Shown: positions 43,765-53,455, counted from the stretch's first letter. The stretch is DNA of 64,000 nucleotides from JAIOQJ01 sp963718635 (GCA_963718635.1 OY970367.1:1240001-1304000), one strand, 5' to 3'. Made by a program: numbers and translations. The notes: generated by a model from the sequence alone, not told the origin.

Positions 43765-44520
43765 ATGGCCGACATGTCCCGTCCCGTCATTGGCATCAAC
43801 ACCGATTTTTACGGAGCGAGCAAGACCTACTCCGCTCACGCGCGTCTCAACGCCGGCTACTTCGATGCCGTGCTGCAAGCCGGCGGCCTACCGATCCTCA
43901 TTCCGCCACTGGGCAAGCAACCGGAAATCGATGCGATCCTCGATCGCGTTGATGGAATGCTGCTGACCGGAGGCCTCGACATCGATCCGCGAAGGCAAGG
44001 CTTGCCGACTATGTCCGCCGTGCAGCCGATGTCCGAACGACGCGAAGCGAGCGATCGCCTTCTGGTGCAGTCGATCGTCGAACGGCAGATGCCCTTGCTC
44101 GCGATCGGGCTCGGCATGCAACAGCTCAACGTCAGCATGGGCGGCACGCTTTATTTGCACCTGCCCGTCGATTATCCGAAATCGATGCCTCATTTCGATC
44201 CTTCGGGCGGCCCGCATCGGCATATGGTAATTCTCGAAGAAGAATCGCGCCTCGAAGAAATCTATGGCGATGGTGAACTGCGCGTCAACAGCCGGCATCA
44301 TCAAGCCGTCAACGTTGTTGCTTCTCGCTTGCGCGTCGGCGCCAGGTCGCCCGATGGCGTCATCGAGGCCATTGAAGCCACCGACGCCAACTGGTTCTGT
44401 ATGGGCGTCCAATGGCATCCCGAAACCGACACGGCATCCGCGCTCGACATGCAGCTCTTTGAATGCTTCGTCCAAGCCACGGTTCGACAGTCCGACCGCA
44501 TGCAACTTCAGGCAGCGTGA
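43765..44520 (+). CDS. Class I glutamine amidotransferase-like protein (peptidase C26) lacking the catalytic Cys
   Basis: A 251-residue protein of the gamma-glutamyl-gamma-aminobutyrate hydrolase (PuuD/C26) family. Overall fold motifs are present: PVIGINTDFYG, VDGMLLTGGLDIDPRRQ, VNSRHHQAV and the His/Glu of MGVQWHPETD. The nucleophile elbow, however, reads LLAIGLGMQQLN, with Gly where active members have Cys. The codon is GGG, not one step from TGC or TGT. Hydrolase activity is therefore unlikely unless another residue substitutes. ATG 43765 is preferred (MADMSRPVIGINTD). It may have a binding or regulatory role. Confidence 0.85.
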   Translation: MADMSRPVIGINTDFYGASKTYSAHARLNAGYFDAVLQAGGLPILIPPLGKQPEIDAILDRVDGMLLTGGLDIDPRRQGLPTMSAVQPMSERREASDRLLVQSIVERQMPLLAIGLGMQQLNVSMGGTLYLHLPVDYPKSMPHFDPSGGPHRHMVILEEESRLEEIYGDGELRVNSRHHQAVNVVASRLRVGARSPDGVIEAIEATDANWFCMGVQWHPETDTASALDMQLFECFVQATVRQSDRMQLQAA

Positions 44521-44563
44521 GGTATTGAGTGTTTCGCCAAACTCGTGTCTACGCACTCCATAT

Positions 44564-44630
44564 TGTAGCCGCATTCGCCAGAATGCGGGCTAGCGTATTT
44601 AAAGCCCGCGTTCTGGCGAATGCGGCTACA
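44564..44630. repeat. Inverted repeat TGTAGCCGCATTCGCCAG
   Basis: Arms of about 28 bases (TGTAGCCGCATTCGCCAGAA onwards and TTCTGGCGAATGCGGCTACA) around an 11-base loop. It lies between the C26-like gene and anmK. Confidence 0.9.
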
Positions 44631-44698
44631 CGAACGGAAGTGCGAGTAAGCACCCGATAAGGATCGGCTCTCACTCACGTTCCCCGCATGGAAAAGCA

Positions 44699-45928
44699 AT
44701 GACCATAGCACGTTGGTTCATCGGCTTGGCGAGCGGGTCGGGGGGCGATGCCGCTGATGCGGTGCTCGTCGAAACCACAGGCGTCGGCTTGCAGTTCGAG
44801 CGCTCGGCTGGTTCATCATTTGCACCGGCCGCATTCGCGCGACGTGCAAAATCTTTACGGTAAGATTGCACCCAGCAGCGGCCCGGCATTGTTGTCCGAC
44901 GTCGCGGCGTTCAATCGGCAATTTAGCGAAAGCTCCGCCACCTCAGTGCAACAGCTCATTGCACAAAATCATCTGGATCATGGGCACGTTCTGGCCATCG
45001 GCCATCTCGGGCCATTAGCGTGGCATGAACCGGGCGGACGGTCGCCTTCTTCATTCGAGTACGGGCTCGCCTCGGTTTTAGTCGAACGAACGGGGTTAAG
45101 TGTTTTCAACAAGTTTCGCGAACGCGACATGGCAGCCGGTGGGCAGGGAATGCCGATCACGGCCCTCGCTGACTGGGTGCAATTCCGCGAGGCAACCGAA
45201 GCTCGGCTGCTGATCCACTTAGGCGGTGTCACGTCGGTCGTCTACATCCCGGGCGGCGCAAGCCTCAAGACATATTCGCGTTTGAAGCGGGCCCTGGCAC
45301 GCGGTTGTTGGATGCCGTCGTTCGGCTTAGCTCGGGCGGCAAAGAACATTGTGATGTAGGCGGCAAATATGCGGTGCAAGGGCGCTGCATCGACTCGTTG
45401 CTGGCCGGCTGGCTCGAACATCCGTTTCTTCATAAGACGCCGCCGAAGTCGCTGCCGAGATCGGAATACGGCGTCGAATGGATCGAACGCGCCGCCCGCG
45501 CCATCGTGAAAGAGAAGGGTTCGCTGGAAGATTTCCTCTGTACGCTTTCGCACTTTTTGATTCGATCGGTCGCCATATCACTGCGCTGGCTGCCGAAACA
45601 TGATGGGCCTTTGCCGATTTGGCTCAGTGGCGGCGGCACTCGCAACGGCCTTTTTTGGCGGCTGCTCGAGCGCGACTTGCCAGCGCATCCGTTGCACCGC
45701 CTCGACGAGCTCGGCGTGCCGGCCCAAGCGCGTCAAGCGGCCGGCGCGGCCGTGTTAGCTGCGCTGGCTATGGATGGCGTGCCCGCCAGCAGCCCTGGCG
45801 CGACGGGGGCCGTGGGTCGGCTTCTTGGAAGCGTGACCCCTGGCGAGCCGAGAAATTGGGGGAGGTGCCTGCGCTGGATGGCCGAGCAGTCTTTGCCAGA
45901 TATTACGCATCCTTACAGAGCCGCGTGA
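44699..45928 (+). CDS. anmK: Anhydro-N-acetylmuramic acid kinase (two frame breaks)
   Basis: AnmK phosphorylates 1,6-anhydro-MurNAc in peptidoglycan recycling. The N-terminus from ATG 44699 (FIGLASGSGGDAADAVLVE) carries the ATP-loop-like GLASGSSGDG motif, then breaks near 44810. The next frame holds HHLHRPHSRDVQNL, VLAIGHLGPLAWHEPGG and RLLIHLGGVTSVVYIPGG. It breaks again near 45300 into LDAVVRLSSGGKEHCDVGGKYAVQGRCIDSLL and the C-terminal LPIWLSGGGTRNGLFWRLL. The first and last parts are in the same frame, so the two indels compensate. Rebuilt length about 409 residues, as in homologues. Convergent with the CBS gene, overlapping by 26 bases. Confidence 0.8.
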
Positions 45929-46418
45929 TATGGCGGATGACATCGCGAACAGAGATGATGCCGACCGGCCTGCCTTCATTCACCACAGGCAAGTGGCGAT
46001 AACCGCCGACATCCATCCGTTGCAACGCGTAAGCGATCGTATCTTGAGACCTGACAGTTTCGGGCTGCTGCGTCATGAAGGATCGCAACGGCTGCCGCCA
46101 ATAATCGCCAACTAAGCCGACTACTTTCATCAGAAAATCGCGTTCCGTCAAGATGCCTGCTAGTTGCTCTTGCTCATCTGCCACAAGCACCGCGCCAATC
46201 TCCTTATCCACCATCAACTGCAGCGCATCGCCCAACAATGCATTAAGTGAAATAATTACCGGCGGTTTGGGGAGCAACGAGTCGACCCGGTCGCTCATCA
46301 GACTGGCTTCGGCGCGGTCGTGCGCTTCGGGCTGATCGAGCGTCGCCAGGTTAAACATGCAGCGCGCGCACTCATCGTTGCCCGGAAGATTCTGGTGGCC
46401 GCAGGAAGGACAAATCAT
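45903..46418 (-). CDS. Zinc-ribbon plus CBS-pair protein
   Basis: A 171-residue protein with an N-terminal four-cysteine zinc ribbon (CPSCGHQNLPGNDECARC) and two CBS domains: LLGDALQLMVDKEIGAVLVADE...GILTERDFL and TIAYALQRMDVGGYRHLPVVNE...GIISVRDVIRHI. CBS pairs bind adenine nucleotides and usually act as energy sensors. ATG 46418 starts at the zinc ribbon; the longer frame to 46565 reads through a GGAATTCGGAATTC-type repeat. It is the last gene of the minus-strand oxidoreductase block, and another CBS gene begins that block. Confidence 0.85.
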   Translation of the reverse strand: MICPSCGHQNLPGNDECARCMFNLATLDQPEAHDRAEASLMSDRVDSLLPKPPVIISLNALLGDALQLMVDKEIGAVLVADEQEQLAGILTERDFLMKVVGLVGDYWRQPLRSFMTQQPETVRSQDTIAYALQRMDVGGYRHLPVVNEGRPVGIISVRDVIRHITRLCKDA

Positions 46419-46426
46419 TTTGAATA

Positions 46427-46552
46427 ATGCGGAATTCGGAATTCGGAACTCGGAATAAAGACAAACAATACTGCCGCTCAATTGCATCATGTCGAATTCG
46501 GAGTACGGTTTGTTTTCAATTCCGCATTCCGCATTCCACATTCCGCATTTCA
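46427..46552. repeat. GGAATTCGGAATTCGG / GCATTCCGCATTCC short-repeat inverted region
   Basis: A run of (GGAATTC)-type units at 46429-46459 faces a run of (CCGCATTCCA)-type units at 46520-46550, about 60 bases apart. The same GCGGAATTCGGAATTCGG word occurs at 41014. Confidence 0.75.
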
Positions 46553-47569
46553 CTCGACCACCCACAGGTCATCGTTGCGGAATAGTTTGTCGAGATCGCC
46601 CTTCCCTTTTGCCTTGGTTACGGTGTCGATTTGGCCATCGACCAACTCGCCGTAGGTCGGCTTTTGCACCGAGCGATAAATTCCCATGCACTCGGGGAAT
46701 TGCGGATGGACCATCCGGCTTAGCAGGTACGACAGCGTGGGTTCCTCGGCCTTTTCATCGTGGATGAGCAAGTCGTCAATCGCGCAATCTTTGCCGACGT
46801 TCACGACCTCGGGGGAGATGCCATTGAGGCGAATGCCCTTGTTGCGATCTTTGCCGAAGATCATTGGTTTGCCGTGTTCGAGGAACAGCGCGTTCTCGGC
46901 CTTGATGCTCTTGTCGGTCGCGTAGTCGAACACGCCATCGTTGAAGATTTTGCAGTTCTGATAGATCTCGACGAATGCCGTCCCTTTGTGTGCGGCAGCG
47001 CGTTGCAAGGTCATCGTCAGGTGGGCGACATCAACGTCGATTGTGCGAGCGACAAAACTCGCTTCCGCCGAAATAGCGAGCGACAGCGGGCGAATAGGTG
47101 AATCAATCGATCCTTGCGGGCTCGATTTGGTTTTGGTGCCGAGCCGCGAGGTCGGCGAATATTGTCCCTTGGTCAGGCCGTAGATTTCATTGTTGAACAA
47201 CAGGATCTTGATGTCGATATTACGGCGAATGGCGTGAATGAGATGATTGCCACCGATCGAAAGACCATCGCCATCGCCCGTCACCACCCAGACCTGAAGA
47301 TCAGGCCGAGCAAGCTTCAGGCCGGTGGCAAATGTCGGCGCGCGGCCGTGGATGGTATGAAAGCCATACGTGTTCATGTAGTAGGGAAACCGGCTCGAGC
47401 AGCCGATGCCCGAAACGAATACGATCTTTTCGCGCGGCAGCCCGACTGTCGTCAGGGCCTTTTTCATCTGCGCGAGGATCGAGTAATCGCCGCATCCCGG
47501 GCACCAGCGAACTTCCTGATCGCTCGATAGCTCTTTCGCGGTTAAGGTCGGCAAAGTCATTGTGGACAT
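46550..47569 (-). CDS. korB: 2-oxoacid:ferredoxin oxidoreductase, beta subunit
   Basis: A 339-residue TPP-binding subunit of a 2-oxoglutarate- or pyruvate-type ferredoxin oxidoreductase (oxidative decarboxylation to acyl-CoA, electrons to ferredoxin). [4Fe-4S]/TPP region: WCPGCGDYSILAQMKKAL, GIGCSSRFPYYMNTYG, GRAPTFATGLKLA. The TPP motif is VVTGDGDGLSIGGNHLIHA...LLFNNEIYGLTKGQYSPTS. This matches KorB-type proteins. ATG 47569 is used; the frame is open to 47596. Encoded after korA on the same strand, with a broken HicB-like gene between. Confidence 0.93.
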   Translation of the reverse strand: MSTMTLPTLTAKELSSDQEVRWCPGCGDYSILAQMKKALTTVGLPREKIVFVSGIGCSSRFPYYMNTYGFHTIHGRAPTFATGLKLARPDLQVWVVTGDGDGLSIGGNHLIHAIRRNIDIKILLFNNEIYGLTKGQYSPTSRLGTKTKSSPQGSIDSPIRPLSLAISAEASFVARTIDVDVAHLTMTLQRAAAHKGTAFVEIYQNCKIFNDGVFDYATDKSIKAENALFLEHGKPMIFGKDRNKGIRLNGISPEVVNVGKDCAIDDLLIHDEKAEEPTLSYLLSRMVHPQFPECMGIYRSVQKPTYGELVDGQIDTVTKAKGKGDLDKLFRNDDLWVVE

Positions 47570-47700
47570 ATGAAAAACCTTTTCAGGGAGAGTCAAAAAT
47601 CAACGATCAAATTTCAACGGCTTGCACTGCTAAAGTAACGCGCGTGACTGGCGATGTAGGGCAAAAAACAGCGGCTTCATTTCAGGCTTTGCAAACTTTT

Positions 47701-47912
47701 TCACGCGGTTTTCAGCACCAATTGATGTCTTGGCTTCGGGGTCTTCTTCTTCAACTTATGCAGACTTTCCAAATGCACGTCCAGGGCCTCGCATGCTCCG
47801 TGAAAGGCATCGTCCAGAGTCTCGCCACTGGTGATGGAACTCTGGAAAATCGGGTAATTTAACCGAATAAGCGGGGTCTTGAGGATGATACGCGATGGCG
47901 AATACATAACCT
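47701..47912 (-). pseudogene. HicB-like gene, frameshifted
   Basis: On the minus strand, VFAIAYHPQDPAYSVKLPDFPEF in one frame continues after one base too many as ITSGETLDDAFHGACEALDVHLESLHKLKKK in the next. Together they give a HicB-type antitoxin core (beta strand, LPDFPEF-like turn, GETLDDAFHGACEAL helix). No clear start codon lies in the first frame. It sits between korA and korB on the same strand, an unusual place, and no HicA is visible. Confidence 0.6.
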
Positions 47913-47959
47913 CGATATTCGGTAACTCGGGTTCATCAGCTCGAACACCTCTACCTAGC

Positions 47960-49883
47960 TTAGGCCAGCATCTGTTCAATCTTCGCTTCAATTTCGCTGA
48001 TCAAAAACGGTCGGCCCTGGTACTTGTGCAGCCCGACGGCATCGACTAAAAACTTCCCTCGGATAAGGAGAATCAACTGGCCGGCGTTCAGTTCGGGAAT
48101 CAAGACCTTCTTGAATTTCTTCAGCACGTCGCCCGTATTCTTTGGCATCGGATTCAGATATTGCAGGTGGGCATGGCCAACTTTGAGACCTTTACGATTA
48201 GCGCGTTCAACTGCGGTGGCAATCGATCCGTAAGTGCCGCCCCAGCCGAGGACGAGCAGGTCGCCTTCGGGCGAGCCTTCGACTTCAAGGTCCGGAATTG
48301 TCTTGCGCGATGTTTGCGATTTTCTGAGCGCGGGTATTGATCATATGCTCGTGGTTGGCCGGCTCGTAATTGACGTTGCCGGTCACATCTTGCTTTTCAA
48401 TGCCGCCGATGCGATGCTCAAGGCCTGGCGTACCGGGCGTGGCCCAAGGTCGGACCAGATATTCATCGCGTTTATAGGGAAGGAACTTGCCCTTTTCTCC
48501 GGTGCCGTTCTCGTGTGCCAAGTCGCCGTTGCTGTTTGGCCCGGTCGGATGGACGACCTCGATCCGCGGGAGTTCGTCGATTTTCGGAATAGGCCAAGGC
48601 TCGGCGCCATTGGCGATATAGCCATCGGAAAGCAGGATCACCGGCGTCATGAAGCGCGTAGCGATGCGAACGGCTTCGAACGCAATGTTGAAGCAATCGG
48701 AAGGCGTTTTCGCCGCGATCACCGCAACCGGGCATTCGCCATTGCGCCGAACAACACTTGCAGCAAGTCGGCTTGTTCGGTCTTTGTTGGCAGGCCGGTG
48801 CTCGGTCCACCGCGTTGAACGTTGATGATGATCAGGGGCAGTTCGGTCATAACGGCCAAGCCAATCGCTTCGGATTTCAGACAGATGCCAGGCCCGCTCG
48901 TTCCGGTAGCGCCGAGCGCTCCGCCGAACGAAGCGCCGATAGCAACACCAATAGCTGCGATTTCGTCCTCCGCTTGAAGCGTCTTCACGCCGAAGCGTTT
49001 CATGTCGGAAAGCTGTTCGAGGATCGAGCTGGCCGGAGTAATCGGATAGCTCGAATAGACCAACTGCAAACCCGCTAACTGCGTTGCCGCCACCATGCCG
49101 TAGGCAAGCGCTTCATTGCCGGTGATCTTGCGGTAAGTGCCAGGTGCAATTTTTGCCTTGGCGACCTTGTAATGGACGGGAAGAATCTCGACTGTCTCGC
49201 CGTAATTGTACCCGGCTCGCAAGGTGCGGGTGTTGGCTTCGAGCACAGCCGGATTTTTGCCAAACTTATCGCGAATCCACTTCAGCGTCGGCTCCATCGG
49301 CCGTTCGAACATCCAGTAGACCAAGCCCAAGGCAAAGAAATTCTTGCAACGGTCGGCCTCGCGCGGGCTCAGCTTACACTCGGCCACCGCTTCGCGATTC
49401 AGTTTGTTGATCGAGACCTTGATGAGCCGATAGCCGCGCACGGTCCCATCTTCGAGTGGATTAACTTTGTAACCCGCTTTGGCGAGATCGCTCGTGCCAA
49501 AGGCGTCCGCATTGACGACAAGGATACCGCCCGCTTCGAGGTCGTGAATATTCGTCTTCAATGCAGCCGGATTCATGGCGATCAGCGCATCGAGTCGATC
49601 GCCCGGCGTATGAATGTCGGTGCTGGCAAAATGGACCTGAAAGCCTGATACGCCTGCCAGCGTGCCGGCAGGCGCGGATCTCCGCGGGAAAGTCGGGGAA
49701 AGTCGCGATGTCGTTGCCAAGGATGGCGGAAACATTCGTAAACTGGGTGCCGGCCAATTGCATACCGTCGCCAGAATCGCCCGCGAAACGGATCGTCACT
49801 GACTCGAGTTCCTGGACCCGTCCGTTCGATTGATAAGGGGCGGAAGGGGGCGGCGAAGTTCCGGCTGGCGTGATCACGGACAT
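47960..49883 (-). CDS. korA: 2-oxoacid:ferredoxin oxidoreductase, fused gamma-alpha subunit (three frame breaks)
   Basis: A protein of about 640 residues split over four frames. The N-terminal gamma-type domain has VTIRFAGDSGDGMQLAGTQFT and GTLAGVSGFQVHFASTDIHTPGD. The alpha domain has TGNEALAYGMVAATQLAGLQLVYSSYPITPAS, EDEIAAIGVAIGASFGGALGATGTSGPG, INVQRGGPSTGLPTKTEQADL, then VILLSDGYIAN. The C-terminus is LEVEGSPEGDLLVLGWGGTYGSI...NPMPKNTGDVLKKFKKVLIPELNAGQL. Breaks lie near 49680 (a C-run), 48720 and 48290. All conserved parts are present in order, so indel errors are more likely than real decay of a central enzyme. It is the partner of korB. Confidence 0.85.
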
Positions 49884-49946
49884 AAGGACCTCAGAAAAAC
49901 TCTTTTAACCAAAGCAACGAATTCCAGATCGACGCTTCAAACTAAC

Positions 49947-50415
49947 TTAGCGCACTTTGCGCTTTTCCGGAATCGTTCCCGACTCAGGCGGCAGATTATA
50001 GACGGCCGTCGGATAATGCTCCGCGAGATAGTGGATGATACGTTTCACCGAAAGAACGCCGGTAGGCCGATTGTTCTCATCTACCACGGGCAGATGGCGA
50101 TAGCCGCCATGCTGCATCTTTTTGATCGCTGCGCAGGATCGAGTCTTTTGCGGAGACGGTCACCGGCTCAGCGGTCATGACATCGCCGATCGGGATCGTC
50201 AACGCTTTGCCGACGCCAAGCACCCGGCATAATAAATCCCGTTCAGTAAAGACGCCTACTAGACGACCTTGCTGGCAGACAAGCAGACATCCAACGCTTT
50301 CGGAACGCATTAAATAGACGGCATCCTGCACCATTTGCGTGAATTCGACTCGGTGGGGCGGGGTGGGTTCCAGGCGGGATACGCTATCCACTCGCAGGTT
50401 ACGTGCCAAGTCCAT
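49947..50415 (-). CDS. CBS-pair protein (frameshifted)
   Basis: About 155 residues, two CBS domains without a zinc ribbon. The first frame gives FTQMVQDAVYLMRSESVGCLLVCQQGRLVGVFTERDLL and DVMTAEPVTVSAKDSIL. After a small indel near 50135, the next frame continues IKKMQHGGYRHLPVVDENNRPTGVLSVKRIIHYLAEHYPTAV to a stop at 49947. It heads the minus-strand block CBS-korA-(hicB)-korB-CBS. Adenylate-sensing control of the ferredoxin oxidoreductase is a reasonable guess, not shown. Confidence 0.8.
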
Positions 50416-50700
50416 GAACCGGTCGCCTCACATAACTCTACTGAAACGTCACGTTGGCACTTGCTTGCACGATCGACCTAATTTATTCTACGCACGAAAC
50501 GTTGACCTGTGGCCCCGGCAAGTGGAATCGTAGAATTATCTGAGCCCGTTGCGCTGTTTATTCGTGCGGAGCAACAACGACAAAGGTTCTCGCCAAGTTC
50601 GCTGTTAGGCGGTAGGTTTAATTCTCAACAACCGATCGGAAAGCGGCAAGAGCGCGACCGTAGCTTCGGGCGACTTCCTGAAAATAGTGGAGCAGCTTGT

Positions 50701-50847
50701 GTAGGGTGGGTGAAAAGCTTTGCGAAACCCACCCAAAGCGCTGCACAAGAACTGGCACGCATTTGTAGGGTGGGTGTGGGCTTTGCGAAACCGACCCGAA
50801 GCGCTCGTCCAACGGGTGGGTCGCGCAAAGCCTTCACCCACCCTACG
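50701..50847. repeat. GGGTGGGT repeat: two forward arms and one reverse arm
   Basis: Forward arms are at about 50701-50733 and 50765-50798, and a reverse arm (GGGTGGGTCGCGCAAAGCC, continuing to CACCCACCCTAC) is at 50814-50847. Same family as 3745-3819. The stretch 50416-50901 otherwise holds nothing but possible upstream sequence of the phosphoesterase. Confidence 0.88.
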
Positions 50848-50901
50848 AAGACTGCGAAGACGCTTGTGCGTATCGCCCGATACCGGAGAGCTTGCCCCCT
50901 A

Positions 50902-51747
50902 ATGCCCGACCCGCAAAAACTGCTAACGACGATCAATCGAGCAATTGAAGCGACGCGCACCGTTCGCGGCCGTCGTGGCCGCTTTATCGAGTTGCACGAT
51001 GCGCACGAAGTGCTCGTGGCCGGCGACCTGCATGGACATCTTTCTAACTTCCAGGCTGTCTACCAAGCAGCCGACCTGGCCCGACAGCCGAGACGTCATC
51101 TGATCTTGCAAGAGGTAGTTCACGGCCGATTTCGTTATCCACTCGGCGGTGACAAATCGCATCAAATTCTTGACCTGTTTGCCGCGCTGAAGAATCAGTT
51201 TCCCGACCGCGTTCACTTGCTGATGGGCAACCACGAAATAGCTCAGTGGACCAGTCGGCCTATCGTCAAGAGCGATGCCGATCTGAATCTATTGTTCGCC
51301 AACGGCCTTCAGGAAGCATACGGGGAAGCGGCGCCGGAAGTCTACAAAGCCTACTGCCGGCTATTTGAAGTGTTGCCACTGGCGATTCGATCTCCAAACC
51401 GCGTCTTCTTCAGCCATAGCCTGCCCACCGAGAAATATCGGGATGGAGTGTCATTGCCGATGCTCGAACAGGAAATGCATTCCGCCGAAGACTACCAGCC
51501 GAAGGGCGCTCTTTACTCCCTAGTGTGGGGGCGCGATTGCTCGCAGGCTAATGTCGATCAATTCCTTCAGAAAATGGATGCCGACTGGCTGGTGACCGGA
51601 CATATCCCCTGCGATCACGGCTTCGCCACGCCCAATGAACGGCAGATCATCGTTGATAGCTGTGATTCACCCGCCGCGTATGCGCTGCTTCCGACCGATC
51701 GGTCGCTGACAAGGCACGAGTTCTATGCAACGGTAAGGCTGATTTAG
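50902..51747 (+). CDS. Calcineurin-like metallophosphoesterase
   Basis: A 281-residue metallophosphatase. Metal-site motifs in order are GDLHG (VLVAGDLHGHLSNFQ), LLMGNHEIAQW and TGHIPCDHGFA; the usual GDxVDRG block is weak here (LILQEVVHGRFRYPLGGDKSH). Cytoplasmic, no signal peptide. I place the start at ATG 50902 (MPDPQKLLTTINRA): the frame is open to 50509, but that part is the GGGTGGGT repeat and upstream sequence. Substrate unknown; Ser/Thr phosphatase or nucleotide hydrolase activity is possible. Confidence 0.85.
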   Translation: MPDPQKLLTTINRAIEATRTVRGRRGRFIELHDAHEVLVAGDLHGHLSNFQAVYQAADLARQPRRHLILQEVVHGRFRYPLGGDKSHQILDLFAALKNQFPDRVHLLMGNHEIAQWTSRPIVKSDADLNLLFANGLQEAYGEAAPEVYKAYCRLFEVLPLAIRSPNRVFFSHSLPTEKYRDGVSLPMLEQEMHSAEDYQPKGALYSLVWGRDCSQANVDQFLQKMDADWLVTGHIPCDHGFATPNERQIIVDSCDSPAAYALLPTDRSLTRHEFYATVRLI

Positions 51748-51845
51748 TGAGACTACTGCAAGCGCGTGCTGCAATGAATCTACTCCTTCGATGGCGCGTT
51801 TTGAAGTTGCGCGCTAGCGGAATCACGACGAATTTATTGGGTCAA

Positions 51846-51920
51846 TGAGAGCCCAAAGCGCAAGCAAGGAAAGGCCCATTTTTCCCTAACGCCTTCCCTT
51901 GCTTGCGCTTCGGGCTCTCA
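51846..51920. repeat. Inverted repeat TGAGAGCCCAAAGCGCAAGC
   Basis: The arms TGAGAGCCCAAAGCGCAAGC.. and ..GCTTGCGCTTCGGGCTCTCA are 24 bases each, with one mismatch. It lies between the convergent phosphoesterase and esterase genes. Confidence 0.9.
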
Positions 51921-51990
51921 ATACCCTCGAAGCCGCTTGGTACCGCGCAACTTCAAAACCGGCGCGTCCGGCTAACAAGACGTTGTTCCT

Positions 51991-53061
51991 TCACCGGCAC
52001 TTCGGCGCCGGAGCATAAGGCCGAATCAGTGGCTCCAGCCACCCTGCTAGGTCAGGCAGCATCATCACGCCGGTTGCGGAATTGTGGCGGCCGTTAACCA
52101 CTCGCACTACTTTCGGCTCAATCCCTCTCGGCTTGGCGAAAAAGAGAAAGCTCTCGACTTGAGCGTCGATGTTGAACTCATCATGTGTGCCGTAGCCGAT
52201 GAACATGGATAAATCGCCGCCCTTGATGTCGTAGAGATCGAGCATCTCCAGCGGATTTTCACGGGAAATGCACTCCGCGATTTCCTTACGGGTGCCTCGA
52301 AACAGCGGGGCGATCGTATGCCGTTGTTGGACGTGGATGAAGTGATAGAAGCAGCCGATGGTCGAGTGGGGCCGATACCGATCGGCTAACTGATAGCAGT
52401 TCGGATCAAAATTCGCCATGTACCGACCTTTGCAGTCGGAGTAGCGCCAATTGATGGGCGGCATGATGCCGACCACGACCTTGAAGGTGTCGCGGTGCTT
52501 GATCGACAGATTGAAGGCCGCGAAGCCGCCCATTGAGGCGCCCGCAAGGACATGCGCTTCCGCTTCCGGACGGATCGCAAATTGAGCATTCAGAAAGTTC
52601 CAGACATCGCAGATGAGGTAGTCCTCGTAGCGTCCTGCCCGGCTATTTAGGTAAAAGCTGCCGGCATGAAAGATCGATGGATCGCCCGAGATGCTGCCAT
52701 CCGGCGCAGCGATGATCATCGGCGGCAGCGTGCCATTGACGATCGCTCGATCGAACAGAGGCGCCAGTTCCAGAAAATTGCGTTCATCTTGAATAAATCC
52801 ATGCAACCAAATCATGATCGGGTATGGAACGGCCGGGTCGTATCCAGGTGGGAGATAAACATACATCTCGCGCTTGGCGTTTAGGGTTTCCGACCAGAAA
52901 CGGTTGTCCTGCCGATGGTTGTTGGTGAAATCGACCACGGAGCCGGCCAAGTTTTCGTTGAGTCGAACGAGTTGTCTTTTGGTGGACAGCGACAGCGGCC
53001 CTGCCAATGCCGGATCCGACATGCTGAGGAAAAGCAGCGATCCGATCAGCAATTGGCGCAT
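51991..53061 (-). CDS. Secreted esterase (esterase D / feruloyl-esterase-like alpha/beta hydrolase)
   Basis: A 356-residue exported alpha/beta hydrolase: signal peptide (MRQLLIGSLLFLSMSDPALA), then REMYVYLPPGYDPAVPYPIMIWLHGF (oxyanion region). The nucleophile Ser is in LAGASMGGFAAFNLS (GxSMGG), the acid is likely near FIGYGTHDEFNID, and His is in VNGRHNSATG. Resembles the putative esterase family (PF00756) that removes acyl or feruloyl groups from carbohydrates. Extracytoplasmic. Monocistronic on the minus strand. Confidence 0.88.
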   Translation of the reverse strand: MRQLLIGSLLFLSMSDPALAGPLSLSTKRQLVRLNENLAGSVVDFTNNHRQDNRFWSETLNAKREMYVYLPPGYDPAVPYPIMIWLHGFIQDERNFLELAPLFDRAIVNGTLPPMIIAAPDGSISGDPSIFHAGSFYLNSRAGRYEDYLICDVWNFLNAQFAIRPEAEAHVLAGASMGGFAAFNLSIKHRDTFKVVVGIMPPINWRYSDCKGRYMANFDPNCYQLADRYRPHSTIGCFYHFIHVQQRHTIAPLFRGTRKEIAECISRENPLEMLDLYDIKGGDLSMFIGYGTHDEFNIDAQVESFLFFAKPRGIEPKVVRVVNGRHNSATGVMMLPDLAGWLEPLIRPYAPAPKCR

Positions 53062-53269
53062 AGTCTCTGCTCCATCCCGCGCGATTCCGGAATCTTCGAT
53101 GGAAGAAAAGCGTGTTAGACTGAAATCGACTGGTGAGTTGAGGGAACTTGAAGAAGCTTGATTGCTGTGGAAAAAGGTAGTGAGCTTACCGAGGTGCGAT
53201 CATTAAATTCGGACAATTAAGCAAGAAAAGTTGATTTGGCACTTGCCGGATTGGATAAAAGAACTGACA

Positions 53270-53455
53270 ACAAACAGAAGTGAGAAAAGTCACTCGAATC
53301 GCCTTGTACCACCTCTCCCATGGCCAGTTCGACCCGAGTGACCTAAAGGCTCTCGCCGCTTGACTTAATTGCAAAGGCCGGGCCACACGAGATTTTTCTC
53401 GGTGGTCCAACACCTCTCCCCGCCGCAAGTAGTGGCACTAAAGCTACTTGCGGCG
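53270..53455 (+). ncRNA. Candidate small RNA upstream of an orphan terminator
   Basis: No coding frame on the plus strand leads into the terminator at 53421. The stretch before it folds locally: GTCACTCG/CGAGTGAC at 53289-53342, and GGGCCA..CGAGA/TCTCG..TGGTCC near 53384-53409. The pyrimidine word CACCTCTCCC occurs twice (53310-53319 and 53411-53420), complementary to ribosome sites. A weak TTGATT/GGATAA promoter is possible at 53231-53258. Start and identity are guesses. Confidence 0.3.

Noticed and set aside
44508..44711. 67-codon minus-strand frame upstream of anmK
   Set aside because: Covers the inverted repeat at 44564-44630 and lacks a start signal.
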